Notes under the pieces: generated by a model
Told to the model about the DNA's origin: nothing
Databases searched by the model: none
The model's input: the letters and a program-made list of their open reading frames with translations, nothing else
In this document: positions 46,290 to 59,504 of the stretch, piece by piece
Layout of the letters: every line of letters begins with the position of its first letter
How positions within the stretch are numbered: the first letter of the stretch is position 1
Assembly (NCBI GenBank): GCA_021442155.1
Contig: CM038218.1
Location: 64,416,474-64,480,473 of the forward strand
Length of the DNA stretch: 64,000 nucleotides
Direction: 5' to 3'
Origin: Cymbidium sinense
Taxonomy: Eukaryota; Streptophyta; Magnoliopsida; Asparagales; Orchidaceae
Position numbers and translations under genes: made by a program

Positions 46290-47457
46290 AAAAAAATAAT
46301 CAAACCTCATTTAACATACTTAAATTTGTTAAATGAGGATCCTTTTTCAAACAAATATACATTATTAAAACCCTTTCATTTTAAATTTTTTTTTCAAAAG
46401 CACATTTTCAAAGTTAAATCAAAACAATCAACTCCATTTAACATAACCATGTTTGTTAAGTGAGAGTTTCTTTTTAAAACTAAAATCAAGATATAGTTGA
46501 ACTCCACTTAACACATTCATATTTGGTTAAATGGAAGTTCCCCTTTTTCAAACTAAAATCAAAGCAATCAACAAACATGAACTTCACTTAATATACCCCA
46601 AATCTATTAAGTGAAGGTTCCCCTTTTTCAAAACTAAAATAAAATCAAGACAAGCAAAACATAATTGAATTCTATTTAACATACCCATATTTCTTAAATG
46701 AGAATTCCTCTTTCAAAATCAAATTAAAACCAAAATATCCAACACACATTTTTGAATTTCATTTAACATACCCATATTTTTTAAATGAGAATTCAGTCTT
46801 CATAACCAAAAAAAAACTCACATATCAACAAACAAACAAACATATAAGTGAGTTTCATTTAACATACCTAAATTTATTAAGCATGGAGCTCACTTCCAAA
46901 CATCAAAATATAAACACATATATTTGAACTCTATTTAACATACCATATTGGTCAAATCGACAAATTTCAAACACATATGTATTGAACTCCATTTAATATA
47001 CTTAAATTTATTAAATGAGTGTTTCCCAAATCATATTAAATCAATATATATCAACAAAATAACAAACATATCAAACAGATTTGTCTTATACTTAGCATAC
47101 ATAAATTTGTTAAGTAAGGGCCCTATTTTCAAATCAAACCAACACATATCATACACATAACAAATAATCATCACAAACAAAGATGTTTTCACAAAATTTT
47201 CAAACATATAATTGAAACATTTTAGCGTACCTAAATTTGCTAAGTAAAGGTCTTCCAAATAAAATTTTCAAACAAAACATACAGCATATATATCTCCAAA
47301 ATCTGACAAAATATTTGAACCTGGCTCAACATACTTAAATTTGTTGAGTATGGGTTCTAAATCAAAATCTTATGGCAAAGTCTCTCCTCAAATATAAAAA
47401 ATCTCTTCAAATTCAATGAACCCTACTTAGCATACCTAAATTTATTAAGTGTGGGCT
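46290..47457 (+). repeat. Tandem stem-loop array in the X2 leader
   Basis: About 13 units. Perfect examples: CCTCATTTAACA (46,305-46,316), loop of 10, TGTTAAATGAGG (46,327-46,338); and CTTCACTTAATA (46,582-46,593), loop of 11, TATTAAGTGAAG (46,605-46,616). Loops read TAC(C/T)(C/T)AAATT-like, the reverse complement of the X1 plus-strand loop. Other units start near 46,436, 46,500, 46,672, 46,764, 46,851, 46,928, 46,985, 47,087, 47,215, 47,330 and 47,424, with stems of 6-9 bp and occasional mismatches. Confidence 0.85.
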
Positions 47458-49839
47458 TGTGTTGTTTATTTTTGGATGTGGGAGGACACCATGCAGATCG
47501 TAGGGGGTACTTATTAAAGTGATCGTGTACGACATCACTCTTCAATAGACCTAATCACCTAATAAAGACTCCTAAGACATGATGGGTCTTGGAATGTACC
47601 AGAGATTTTTTCCCTGCCTTACATGGATGAATAAAGTAGGGTTTATATTAAACTGGGTTTTAAAGTTCCCTACAGGGGAAAACCCTATTTACATCCTAAG
47701 GAAGGCAAATTCCTTAGGAATACTTTCAATTAAAATAGACAATTAGGGTCTCCAAAGATTTCAAGGTTAGACTATCAAAGGATTGACTATATTTGAAAAA
47801 CCAATCGAGATAGATCAAATGGAGAGAATTACTTTGGAAGCCAAAGGAAATGAGTAAGAAATGCTAATGATACTAAAAAGCTTAGTGAGCATTTCAATAT
47901 ATCCTATAATTGGGCTTTATATATTTGAAATTGAAGAAATTTATATGTTTTAAGTTGAAATTTTATTAGATTACTAGGGCTTATAATCCATCAACACAAG
48001 TTTGTGGAGATGCCTAAGAGGTGAGGATTTATCCTTATATCATGAATGAAATAGCTACCTCGGATCCTAAATCTAGGGAGCTTGAGTAAGAGCTAAAGAA
48101 TGACCTAAATCTAAGAAAAGATGGACGTAAGATTTACCTCCACAAGAGAGGATAAACCACTCATTGCTTGAGCACAACACTTGGGGTGCCTAACTCCCTA
48201 TGATTTTAAAGCCATGTAAGTAAGTCTTATGAGATTGTAAGATAGTTGGGCTATTATTTATTTAGAAAGAGACTAACATCCTTAAACTCACTCCCTAAGA
48301 AACTAAAGCATAAGTAGTATGAATAATGACTTAATCTAATGCAAAATCTTTTTGAATTTTATTTCAATTTTGACACTTCATTTTGATAAAGGCTTTGAGA
48401 TTTTTTATGCCTAAATGCATGATGAAAGTAGATCATTGGTTAAATCAACAAGAAAGGAGATTTTCCACCACAAGGGATGCCCTCACAGGTCAAGCATTCC
48501 CTTATCATGCAAGGATGGAAATCCCTTATTTTTAAGAGGGAAATAATATAATATGCATGTTGTGAAACATTAAACCATTCAACTAAGGGGTTGCTAAATC
48601 TTTTAATTATCTTATTTAATGCTTAAGCTTTATGGTAATGTTATGAATTATTTAAAACTTTAGTTATGAGTTGCAGTTTGGTAGAAAATGTAGCAGTTCT
48701 AGCCTTTAGAATATGAAAGAATAATTATAATTTATAATTAATGCTATTCTTCAAACCTTCAACTCTTCATGTCTTTTTTTGTCTCCATGTCTTCATTTGA
48801 TTTGATTTGCTCCACTTTATAGGCATCACATGGCACCTTAGGACAAAGCCTTCTAGCCAATGCTCATCCTAAAACCCATAACATTATTCCTAATTCCTAA
48901 TTGCAAAATTATATTAAGAATAGGAAAAGTAAATCTTACTACACCTCCAAAATAGAGGTTAGTTAAACATACATACAATCCCAAATAGTTTATATAATTT
49001 GGTTGGCAACTACATGGGTAACAAGCCCACATAACTTGGATTATGCTTGGCTTAAGCAACCTCAAAAGCATTTATATTTATTTTAAGTGGCCACTTAAGC
49101 ATAATCCCCTATAGAAAAAAAATGATTAGGCTAATCGACTACCATCATCATGAAGCATACACCTCATTAGTCTAAAATATTACATCACAAAACAAAACAT
49201 ACACCATACATACATCGCACTTACTTAGGAATAGAAGCGGTGACTTAATTCTAAAGTGTGTGTTAAGGCTTGTGTGGTGTCTTCCAACTAAGCATTAGAG
49301 TTGTGGTTTCCTTAGTTTAGAAAGGTTCAATTTAACATGGAGAGTTGATTTCACTTGAAGTTATTTAATTGATTTGAGAATTTTAATTTGTGTTTTCTTT
49401 TATTTCATTTGATCACACTTAGCAAATAAGTGTTATAAAGAGAGGGAAGAGGATTATTCTCTTTCATCCCTACCTTAAGTCACTTTCTAAAGCATATTAA
49501 TTTGAATTAGTTCTCTTTAGTGAATGGCTTATTATACACTTTTAAATTAATCCTAGGTTTAGGTTTAGTTGAAATGACTTCATTTAATCTAAAATGCATC
49601 TTAAGATTAACTTGGTTGAATTAATATCACATGACATATGCTAATCCATTCTTTTCCATCACATATAACATGCATTTGATTTCAATCCTAAGTATGATTA
49701 TACATTCAACATATTTTTGCACACTTATATGATGTACTTATATCCAATGTGATTATATTATTCAATCATATTGTTTTAAAGCTATATCTAAATTCTTATA
49801 CAAAAATACATAGAGATGAAATTAAATAGGTACGTGTTA

Positions 49840-50345
49840 TTGTTAACCAAGGAGGTGAGGTAATCAATTGACCTCCTTGGAGAAGTCAACTCAAATCTCG
49901 ACCAACTAATTCAATTCAATCAATGAATGTATATTCTTGATAAAAGAAAAGGGGTTCTAATTCCATAATTAAATACACACACACATGTATAAGAAACATA
50001 AGCAATTATGTGTCATTATTAACCAAGGAAGTAAGGTAATCAAATGACCTCCTTGGGGCTAACAAAAGCCTTGTGTTCCCGGGATCTCCAAACTAAATGC
50101 TTGCTTTTCTCAAATACATATAAATGTATACATAAATAAAAAAAAGGAAAACCATGCAATTATTATATTTTTTATTTGATTGAAGCATCTATGCATATGG
50201 GGTAAAATTCTATCCAAATTTTAATGTAGGAACACATGTAAATGAAATAAAACAAGTACGTGTTGTTGTTAACCAGGGAAGTGAGGTAATCAAGTGACCT
50301 CCTTAGGGATAGCTAAAGCCTCATGTTCCTAGGATGTTCAAACTA
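49840..50345 (-). repeat. Three U5 repeat units in X3
   Basis: Units near 49,840, 50,010 and 50,265, with GTTAACCA(A/G)GGA(G/A)GT(G/A)AGGTAATCA. The first has a perfect 10 bp inverted pair, CCAAGGAGGT (49,847-49,856) and ACCTCCTTGG (49,871-49,880). Confidence 0.75.
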
Positions 50346-51589
50346 TATACTCATTAACATTCAAGTACATGCAAAACAACACATGAATTAAGGAAAAAGA
50401 AGCTTTACTTCATGTGACTAAGCTATAAATACATGCAAAACTATATATATCCATAACTACTAACACTATGTAATTGATTTATAAACTTTGGAAAGTAATT
50501 TGAATTTATTAGTGATAACAATCACACATATTATAAATTAATCCAACACATACAAACTTACATAAAAGAAAACCATTTGATTTAATTGACTTTAAAAAAG
50601 ATAGATGCATGATCTCAAATGACATACAACATTTAACATGATTGGAAAGAAATAAAGGAACATAAACACATGATTTCATTTAATCAAATTAATTTCTAAG
50701 GACAATAATATCAAATAAAGTCACTTAAAATAAACTAAAGTTTCTTTATTAATTTAGTTTTGAATTTTGATTTTCTTTAAAGAGGAGATTGTTTGTTATT
50801 TTAATCCCATTCTCAAGTTGGTTAATTGATTTAGTTTAATAAAAAAATAATTATGTTGATTTTATTGGTTAATTAGGTTGTAATATGCATTAAATTCATT
50901 AATTAACCTTTTCTAATGTTGCCTTAGCATAATTAACCAAATAATTATGAGCCAATATGATATGCATGTACATTGAAAATTAAATCATCAATGATCCTAA
51001 GAAATGAAATGGCCTAATGCAATTGGCTCACAATTAATGGTTAATTAAGTTGAAGAACTTAATTAAGTACTTTTATAATTCCCCAACACATGTGTGTTAA
51101 CTATAATTTTTAGATTCCCCGTTGTTGTTTGGGTCAACTAAATTTAATTAATCAAGTTTTGATATAATTATAATTTTAATTCAATTTATTAAGCCATTTT
51201 AATTAGTGAAAAAAAATGACTTAAAGGTAGATTGTATTGTTAAATTTCTATTAATTAATTAAGAAATCCCCAAAATTAATGAAAATGATAGAAATTCATC
51301 CCTTTAATTAACCCACAAAGTTTGGGATTAATTACTTAAGTAAAAGTGAGTAATTAATTTCTTCATCTTAATTTAGCTCTAATTACTATTCAATTAATTA
51401 AGAGTATTTTAATGAATTCAAATACCTTTAAATGAGTATTTATATGTATTTTTATGATTTTATTAATTATGATTTTATGAAGTTTGCTATTAAATAAATC
51501 TAATTAACCTTCTAGTCTAATCACTGGCACGCTTTTCACATGGATTGGCTAAGTTATTGTCATTGGTTGAATTATGATGGATGCACTTT

Positions 51590-51594
51590 CTCGT
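51590..51594. repeat. Target-site duplication of X4, left (CTCGT)
   Basis: CTCGT stands directly before the TG of X4 and is repeated at 59,500-59,504 directly after its CA. Confidence 0.9.
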
Positions 51595-54500
51595 TGTTGA
51601 CCTCATTTTTAGAATGAGCTCTCAACCCCTCTATCTTAGACATAAGACTCCTCTTAGACTTTAAGAGTTCCTTAGTCTTAAGACACATCTAGTGATTAGG
51701 TGGATTCTCAACCTAGCCCTAGAAACTTAGAAGAGTTAGCCATAGGAATAGCTCATGCCTTAGGGGTGTTAGGGAAAATTTACCCTTGCACAACAATTCC
51801 TCACTTTTCCTTCCAAGTCAAACTCCAAATCAATCTTATTTGATTTTCTCCAAACCCCAATCAACTCCATGTGATTGAAATCCATGATCAAAATCCATAA
51901 ATGAAATTCCTAAGTCCAAATCTTTCTTAAGTCCTTAATCTCCTCTTAAGGATTTAACCAAAATCATGATCTAAACCAAATCAAACTCATGAGATTTTCT
52001 CATAATTCATTTATAATCTCATTTATATTCACATATATAAATAAAATATAAATTCAAACCAATCAAACTAAACTTAAAATTCAAACTCAATTCATGAAAT
52101 TTTTCTAAGACCTTTAAGTTTTCCCTTAAGGATTTAACCTCAATGAACTCTAAACCAATTCAAACTCATGAGATTTTCTCATAATTCATTTATATGCTCA
52201 TTTATATTCACATTTATAAATGAAATATAAATAAAAATCAATCAAATCGAACCCTCAAATCAAATTCCAAATCTAATTTTTTTCTAAATTCTTTAAGTTT
52301 TCCTTCATAGACTTAGCCTAAATCATGATCAAACCAAATAAAACTTATGGGATTTTCTCATAACTCATTTATATTCACATATATAAATGAAATATAAATA
52401 TAAATTAATCAAACTAAATTCAAAAATTCAAACTTCAAACTCTAAATTTTTCCCAAGTCTTTTAAATCCCCTTTTAATGGACTTAGTCTAAGTCATGATC
52501 AAATCACTTCAAATCCTTGAAATTTTCTCATGATCCATTTATATTCTCATTTATATTCACATATATAAATGAAATATAAATTCAAATAATCAAAACCAAT
52601 TCCAAAAATCAAACTCAAATCCATTCAAAATCAACCTAAGCCTTTCAAGTCAAAATCTTGAACTTAGCCAGATCAACTTCAAATCAAGCCAAACTCTTAT
52701 TCTTTCATGATTCAATCAACCCTACAATCATGAATCCAAATATAAATGCAAACGTCAATCACCAAATCAAAATCAAAATCAGTTAAATAAAACCCTAAAT
52801 CCTTCATATTCCTCCATTGAATATGAAATTGTCAAATGAACCAAAACCCATTTGGCTTCAAATCACTTGTAAATGGATTTATATTTCAATCATAAGTCCA
52901 TATACAAGTTCAACAAACTCAAATCAAACTTTGACCAAGCCATTTGACCCACTTAAGCTCACTTGACCCAAAGTGACCTAAAGTACCCTTATGAGCCAAA
53001 TTTAATCCTAACCAAATTGGATTGAATCAAACTCACCTATGCCTCTCATCATGATCAACAATCATCATGGGATGATCAATCAATCAAATTGGGTCAAACC
53101 AAGTCAAACTTAAGGGTTGACTAAGTCAACACTTAGCCAAAATGAAATTTAACATAGCCAAAATCCACTATAGGCCAAATTGGTTGAAACCATTGATCTA
53201 AGTTCATTCATGTCTATGTTTGAAACCAAGTCAACATTTGAGCCTAACCTAGTCAATTGGCCACTTGAAAGTTGACTTGACCTAAAAGTCAAAATGTGTC
53301 AAAACTTGATCTAAGCTAAATGAATTGGAACTAATGGGTCAAGTTCATTCCAGATCATTTGTTGAACTTGATCAAAGCCTCAGTTGAACAACTAGACCTA
53401 ACCTAGCCCAATTGACCTTAGACCCAACTTGACCTAAAGGGGTCATGTTGAGCCAAATTTGAACTTAACCAAAATTGATTGGAAACAAAGATACCAATCC
53501 ACTCCATATGACTAACCAAACTAAACCTACCCTTGACCTAGCTCAAATAGGTCAAATGGGTCAAATTGGTCAACTTGACCCATTTGACCTAAATGAAGTC
53601 ATAGGAGCCAAATTCAAAACTAATCCAAATTGAATAAAAAAAGCCACCAAAATATTTCAAATGGTCATATGAACTTGACCCAACCCTTGGTTTGACCCAA
53701 TTTGACCAATTGGTCATCTTGACCCAAGTTGACCCATTTTGATTTAAATGGGTCAACATGAGCCAAACCTTATCAAATGAATTCCAAATCTATGAAAATT
53801 GGCCAAACCTAGTTTCTCCACATACCCAAAATATCCAAATTGAAAAATCAATAAAATGACCATTCTACCCCTAAGCCATAGAACAAATTTTGGCCTAATC
53901 CATGGGTAATTTTGGTCATGCCCTCTTCATATCAACTTGATACCTTCCTAATAGCTCAAGTGGACCTAATGAAGAGTGGTGCACCCAGCCCAATGGGTTT
54001 GGGTTAGCCCAAATGAACCCAAAGCCAAACCCGACCCCGTTGCTCAATTTGGCCAATTCAAAATCTTCCTTCTACTCAATTTGATGCACATGGGAGGTTA
54101 GCAATCCACTCAAGACCTCAAACTGACCATGTGCCAACTGCAAACAAATCAAACAACCCCACACATGTGGTCAATTGGATCAAAATGGCAAGCTAAGGGT
54201 TGATCATCCGATTACCATAGAGGGAGATATACTCCCCTTAATTCAATTTGAAATCATCATTCCCACATTTGATTGAAGCCTAGTGAGTGTTAGGAAAGAT
54301 CAGAGTGCCACCCTAAGCTTTCTAAGAAGGATTTGAATCTTAGCTTTTTCAATTTTCTTCAATGAAAAATAGGGGAGCTCACTTCAATCCTCAACTTCCT
54401 CTATACTCAAATCCATTCCAATTCCTCGTGCACACTCCCTCAGAGGATCAAACCAAGTTCACTCAAGCTCTCATTTGAGTTCCCAAAGCAAGAAGAGTCT

Positions 54501-57500
54501 CAATTGGATAAAAGCCACAAGCAAGGTGAAGTGGTGTTGGTCCATAGGGAGATCCACTCAACCCCAAGGCTTGAAACTTTCACAGCTTCGTCTCACTACA
54601 AAGCTACTCATCGGCTCGGTGATCACCTTGTGAGGTATGGAATTTTCACCCACTTAACTTAGGGGTGTTGGTCTTTATGAAAGCAATTTTCATGTCATGA
54701 GAAATCCACTGTTCGATAGGCTTCTCATTAGCTCTAGATGGTGTGGGAACAATCTCATTCCAATCTGAGCTCAATCGAGCTCGGATCTTCCCTTAGATCA
54801 TGGACGGTCTTTGTCGAGCCTAAGGGTATAATTGGGGAGATCCTGGCCGTCCATCCACACATTTTGGATGGACGACCAAGATTATTTCCACATTTTAGAA
54901 ATATTTTATCCCTTTAAAAACCGAGGGATGATCCCCTCATTGATCCTTGATCGAGCGATCAAGATCAGCGATCCCACCATCGTGCCATCGATCGACACTT
55001 AAGTGGGTAGCTCACAGCGTGACATGTGTATAGTGCATTGATTGCCACCGCCACGTGTCGCGCTGTGAGCTGATGGGATTAGTTATGGGATTTAATTATT
55101 TTTTATTAATCTTTTGATCTTCAAAAATTTATATCTCCATCAATAAAATTCAGAAAAATATGAGATAAAATTCTATGGAAAGATAATTCAACCTAGAATA
55201 TTTTAAAAATAATTTTAATAATTTTGAGTTATACTTTTCTCTGATTTTGGGTTTTAATGGAAATATCATTTTTCTAATTACCTCTTAATTAAACTGATTA
55301 ATCCCAAACTTCTTGGGTATGTTTTAGGAGATGACCTCTGCCTCCCTAATTTTCTTGGGATTTATTTAAGGCTTAATTGGGGGAATTGTAAATGTGTTTT
55401 TTAATTACTCCCTTGACTTAATTAAGGATAATTAAGGTTGGATTAGTGTTTTAATCCATTATTAAGGTTGATTAAGGTTAGATCCAGTGAATAGGAGTCT
55501 TAGGGAATAATTTTAGGGCATTTCCCTAAGCTATTCCCTAAACCTCCCCCCTTTTTCTTTCCTTAATCCTCTCTTAATTAAAGGTTAATTCATTAATTAT
55601 CCCCTTAATTAATTTCTAAAAATTTTAAAACCTTTTAGAACCTAATTATTCTACTTTGGGTTGATACTTAGGTGTTTAAGAGCCTAAGTTCAATTAAGAA
55701 AATCAAAACCCAATTCGTATGTGTGAAAGGGTGTTTTGAAATTACTTAAGCTAAACCCCTTAGATTAATTAACCATTAATCATGAGCCAAATTGCATTAG
55801 ACCATTTTCTTCCTAGGTGCATTACAAGTTTAAATTCCTTATGAGTTTTTATATCATCTCATTGGCTCATAATTACTTGGTTAATTATGCTAAGGTGGTG
55901 TAGGTAACGGTCAATTAACTTGTTTAATTCATACCTTAACCTAATTAATATATCAAAATGTATCTAATCTTCTAAAAATTAAACAAAAATATCAAACACA
56001 TGTGGGAATGAGTTAGGAATAGCAAAATCAACTCACCTTTTTAAAATTAAATCAAACTTAAAACTAAACAAAATTCACATTGAATAAACTTAGATTTATT
56101 TTAAGCCTTCTTATTTCATTAGAATGCCTTTAGGATTTAATTAAAGTAAATATGTTTACATACTTTCATTACTTTTATTCTTTCCCCAACATGTTAAATT
56201 TGTATGTTAAGTGATTTCATGCATCCATATTTTTCAAATTCAAATTTAAAAATGAAATTGTTTACTTTATGTCAATTTACATGTGTTGGCTAAAGTAGAA
56301 ATGTGAATGGCTATTATCACTACTAAATTGAAATTATTTTCACTATATATAAATCAAATGAATAAAATTGAAAGTGTGCTACTTATATTTTAATTATAAA
56401 CTTGCATGTGAAGAAAATATAAGGATATGCTTAGCATAGGTTTCCCTGCTCTTTTATGTTAGTATAGTTTTGAATAGGAATTTGGTAAGATGTATGGTTC
56501 ATTTGAAAAGAACCTAACATTTACCTAATTCCATATCCTATTCATTTCTATGCTATCACTTAAGAAGGGTTACATATACTTGCACACATAAATTTCATAA
56601 ATAAAAATGAATCAACTAGTACAATTTTTGTATCCTTTCTTTCCAATTTATTTCTTTTGTACATATGTTTATATTTAAGGAAAGTGGTATATTAGTCTGG
56701 AAAACCCTGAGGTTGTGAGGCTTTAAGTAGCCCTAAGTAGGTCTTATACCTTACACCTATGGTTAACAATGACGCTGTACTCACTTATGCCTTTCTTACT
56801 TTCATATGTGTATGTAAAAATTGGATAAAGAAACCCTTTTCTACTTAAGAAAAATCATGCATCTTAAACTTCCAAATTTCCTTAAATGGATTACTTAGCA
56901 TGCATCATAAAGTGTGTTAAATATTCTCATTTGTATGTATAGATATGCTTAGGACTCATTCATATGCATGTTATACATGTTGGGAAAGAAATGAAGTAAT
57001 GTGTGTTTTATGAATTTGGTTCATTTTCTTTAATCTTAAAATGTCTTTCTTTTTGAATAGGTTTGTTTAGATTTTATCTAAACCTAGGATTAATTAAAAG
57101 ACTTAATCAAACATTCACTAAAAAAAACTAAAAATATGAATCTACTTTAGAAATTACTTAGGTTGGGGAAGGAAAGAGAAGTTCTCTTCTCTTTTCCCTC
57201 TTCATAACTTAGTAATTAATTGTAGGATTCACTTGAACATAATCAAGACATGAAATAAAATCAACCCAAATCAATTAAACAATTTAAATGAAATCCCCCT
57301 CTAAGTTGAACATGTTTTCATACTTAGAAAATTCTAACTTAAAGTCATAGCTATGCATACCACACAAACCTTCAAAGCACACACATTAGCCTATGTCACC
57401 ACTTCTAGCTTTAGGTTAGGATGGTGCATGGTTTGATGTTTATTTTATTTTGTGATATATATTTTAGACTGGATTGTAGGGTGTATGCTCATAGAATGAA

Positions 57501-59499
57501 TGGTAGGATGCTTGTAGTCGAACTATTATTTTCTGCAGGGGATTATGCTTAAGGGGCGCTATCATAAATAAAAATATAAATGCTTTTTCTTGTAGGTGCC
57601 TATACCCCTAAGAATAATCTAATAGGCCAAGTGGACTTAGTCACCCATGTGTGGGTTGATAAGTCCAATATACATGCTTTGGGATTTGTGTGGTTTGCTT
57701 TAGCTAATCTTTATTTATAAGTGTTAGTTAGATTTCTATTTTTCCTTTTCATGTAAATTTGTGCAATTAGGATTTTGGAATGATTGTTATGGATATTAGG
57801 ATTGGAATTCATCATAAGACCCTATCTTATGCACCATGTGAAGCCTTGGAGTATCTACCTTCCAACCATCCAAAAGAAGGAACCAAAGAAGAAAGAAGAA
57901 AAGAAGAAGAAAGAAGAAATGACCCCCATAACAATGAATTCTTTGCTCAATTATAATTTAATTCATTTGTAATCTAGGTTGTATAAGGCTAGAGCTTGGC
58001 TACCCACATTTGTCTTTTCGAGTTTGTGTGGTGGTGCGACCACTGACCTTTATTCTTTTTGTGATTAGCTTTATAAATTTATTGATAATTTATTTAGCTT
58101 GTGCATTAAGTGGCATATTTTTCTAGTTTCTCCTTGCTTTATGCATGGCCTAGATGTGGATTAAGCTCTTAGGGAAAAATAAATCTTTTACCCAACTTAA
58201 CAACTCAAAATTAAAAATAAAGAATTCATAACCTCACTTAAAGCTTAGGTTTAAAATCAAGATAAAAGAATTAGCAACCCCTTAACTGGATGAGTATTTA
58301 TTTTACAATATCATGCACAACAACATCTTATTTAACTCTTGATTTGAGGGCTTCACCTTTTCTAGAAAAACTTGGCTTGACCTTTGAGAGCCATGGTGGA
58401 AACACACCTCCTCCCTTCTCACTGATTTTGGCCAATAACTTTATTTCTCATGCATTAGGCATATGAATCATATTAGCCTAAGTCAAAATAATTGTCCAAA
58501 AATAAAAATAAATTGAAATTTAAATTGAATTAGATTTAGGTCATTTGAAAGCATATCCCTACATGATCTAGTCTCTTTAGGGAGTGAGTTTAAGGACTAA
58601 GTCTCTTTCTAAATAAATAACAGCCTAGCTATCTTGCATAAGCATAATGACATGCCTACATGAATTTAAAATCATAAGAGGAGTTAGTTGGAGGCCACCC
58701 CCAGACGGTTGTAAGTCCAAGCAGTCAGGTGATTTGTCATCTCTTATGGAGGCAAACCAAACACCCATTTTCTCCTTAGATTTAGGTTGCGCTTTCTTAG
58801 GTTACTTCCCCCCTTTGTAGGCCATAAGCATAATTCCTCACCTCTTATGTATTTCCTTAATCTTGTGTTAAGGAATCATAAGCTCTAAATTTCTAATGAA
58901 AAATGCAACTCAAACAAGCTAAATTAATTTCAAAAATGTAAAGACCAATAATAGGGTAGTTTGAGATGCTCATTAGGTTTCCTAGTATCATGGGAATCTT
59001 CTACTTATCTTTTTTTTTTGGCTTCAATAATAACTCCCCCCTCTTTGATCAATCCCATTTGATCCTCAAAATATAAACCAATCAATTGATAGTCCCTTTC
59101 CTATTGAAATCTTTGAAGACAACAATCATTTACCTTAATCGAGAGTTTTTCTAAGAAATTCCCATTCCTTAGGATGTAATTAACTATGTGAGCTTGCCTT
59201 AGGAACTTAACGAACCTAGTTTAAAATAAACCTTGCATTACTTTTCCATGTAAAGTAGGGGAACAATCTCTAGTACATATGCAGACCCATTATCTTTGTC
59301 CTTATTGAGGTGATTAGGTCCATTAAAAGGTAGTGACTTCTATCTCTCGAGATAGTACACTATTTCCTTGATGATATATCCGATCACCTGAATAAGCACA
59401 TCTGCAGATCTGCATGGCATCCCAAAAAGATGAATTTTTATATTCTTGCCTCTTTCACCAACAGATTTGAAGGCGACCATATAGAAATTTTTCACCACA
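51595..59499 (+). mobile_element. Solo LTR X4, 7,905 bp, complete with TG...CA and 5 bp duplication
   Basis: It starts TGTTGACCTCATTTTTAGAA and ends TTTTTCACCACA, and is flanked on both sides by CTCGT. It is colinear over its full length with the LTRs of X1 and X2. Landmarks in order are: CTTAGTCTTAAGACAC block (51,675); U3 array (51,800-53,870); GC-richer block with a strong inverted repeat (55,009-55,071); AATTAATT-rich block; one U5 unit (56,693-56,765); conserved TTGTAAGTCCAA block (58,680-58,760); and the LTR end with an extra segment of about 57 bp. It lacks any internal region, so it arose by recombination between the LTRs of a full element. No gene inside. Confidence 0.9.
55009..55071. 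repeat. 20 bp inverted repeat in X4 LTR
   Basis: Left arm AGCTCACAGCGTGACATGTG (55,009-55,028) and right arm CACGTGTCGCGCTGTGAGCT (55,052-55,071) pair at 18 of 20 positions, around 23 bases. Both mismatches are T opposite G of a former CpG, as methyl-cytosine decay would leave. X2 has a shorter, different hairpin at the same site (ACATGG-aaa-GCACGC with GCGTGCCATGT, 41,066-41,098). Confidence 0.75.
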
Positions 59500-59504
59500 C
59501 TCGT
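59500..59504. repeat. Target-site duplication of X4, right (CTCGT)
   Basis: Identical to 51,590-51,594. After it X3 resumes with GTGGCATCC. Confidence 0.9.

Noticed and set aside
47458..51594. A separate truncated element from that at 59,505-62,850
   Set aside because: The two pieces are complementary halves of one LTR and join at the CTCGT duplication of X4.
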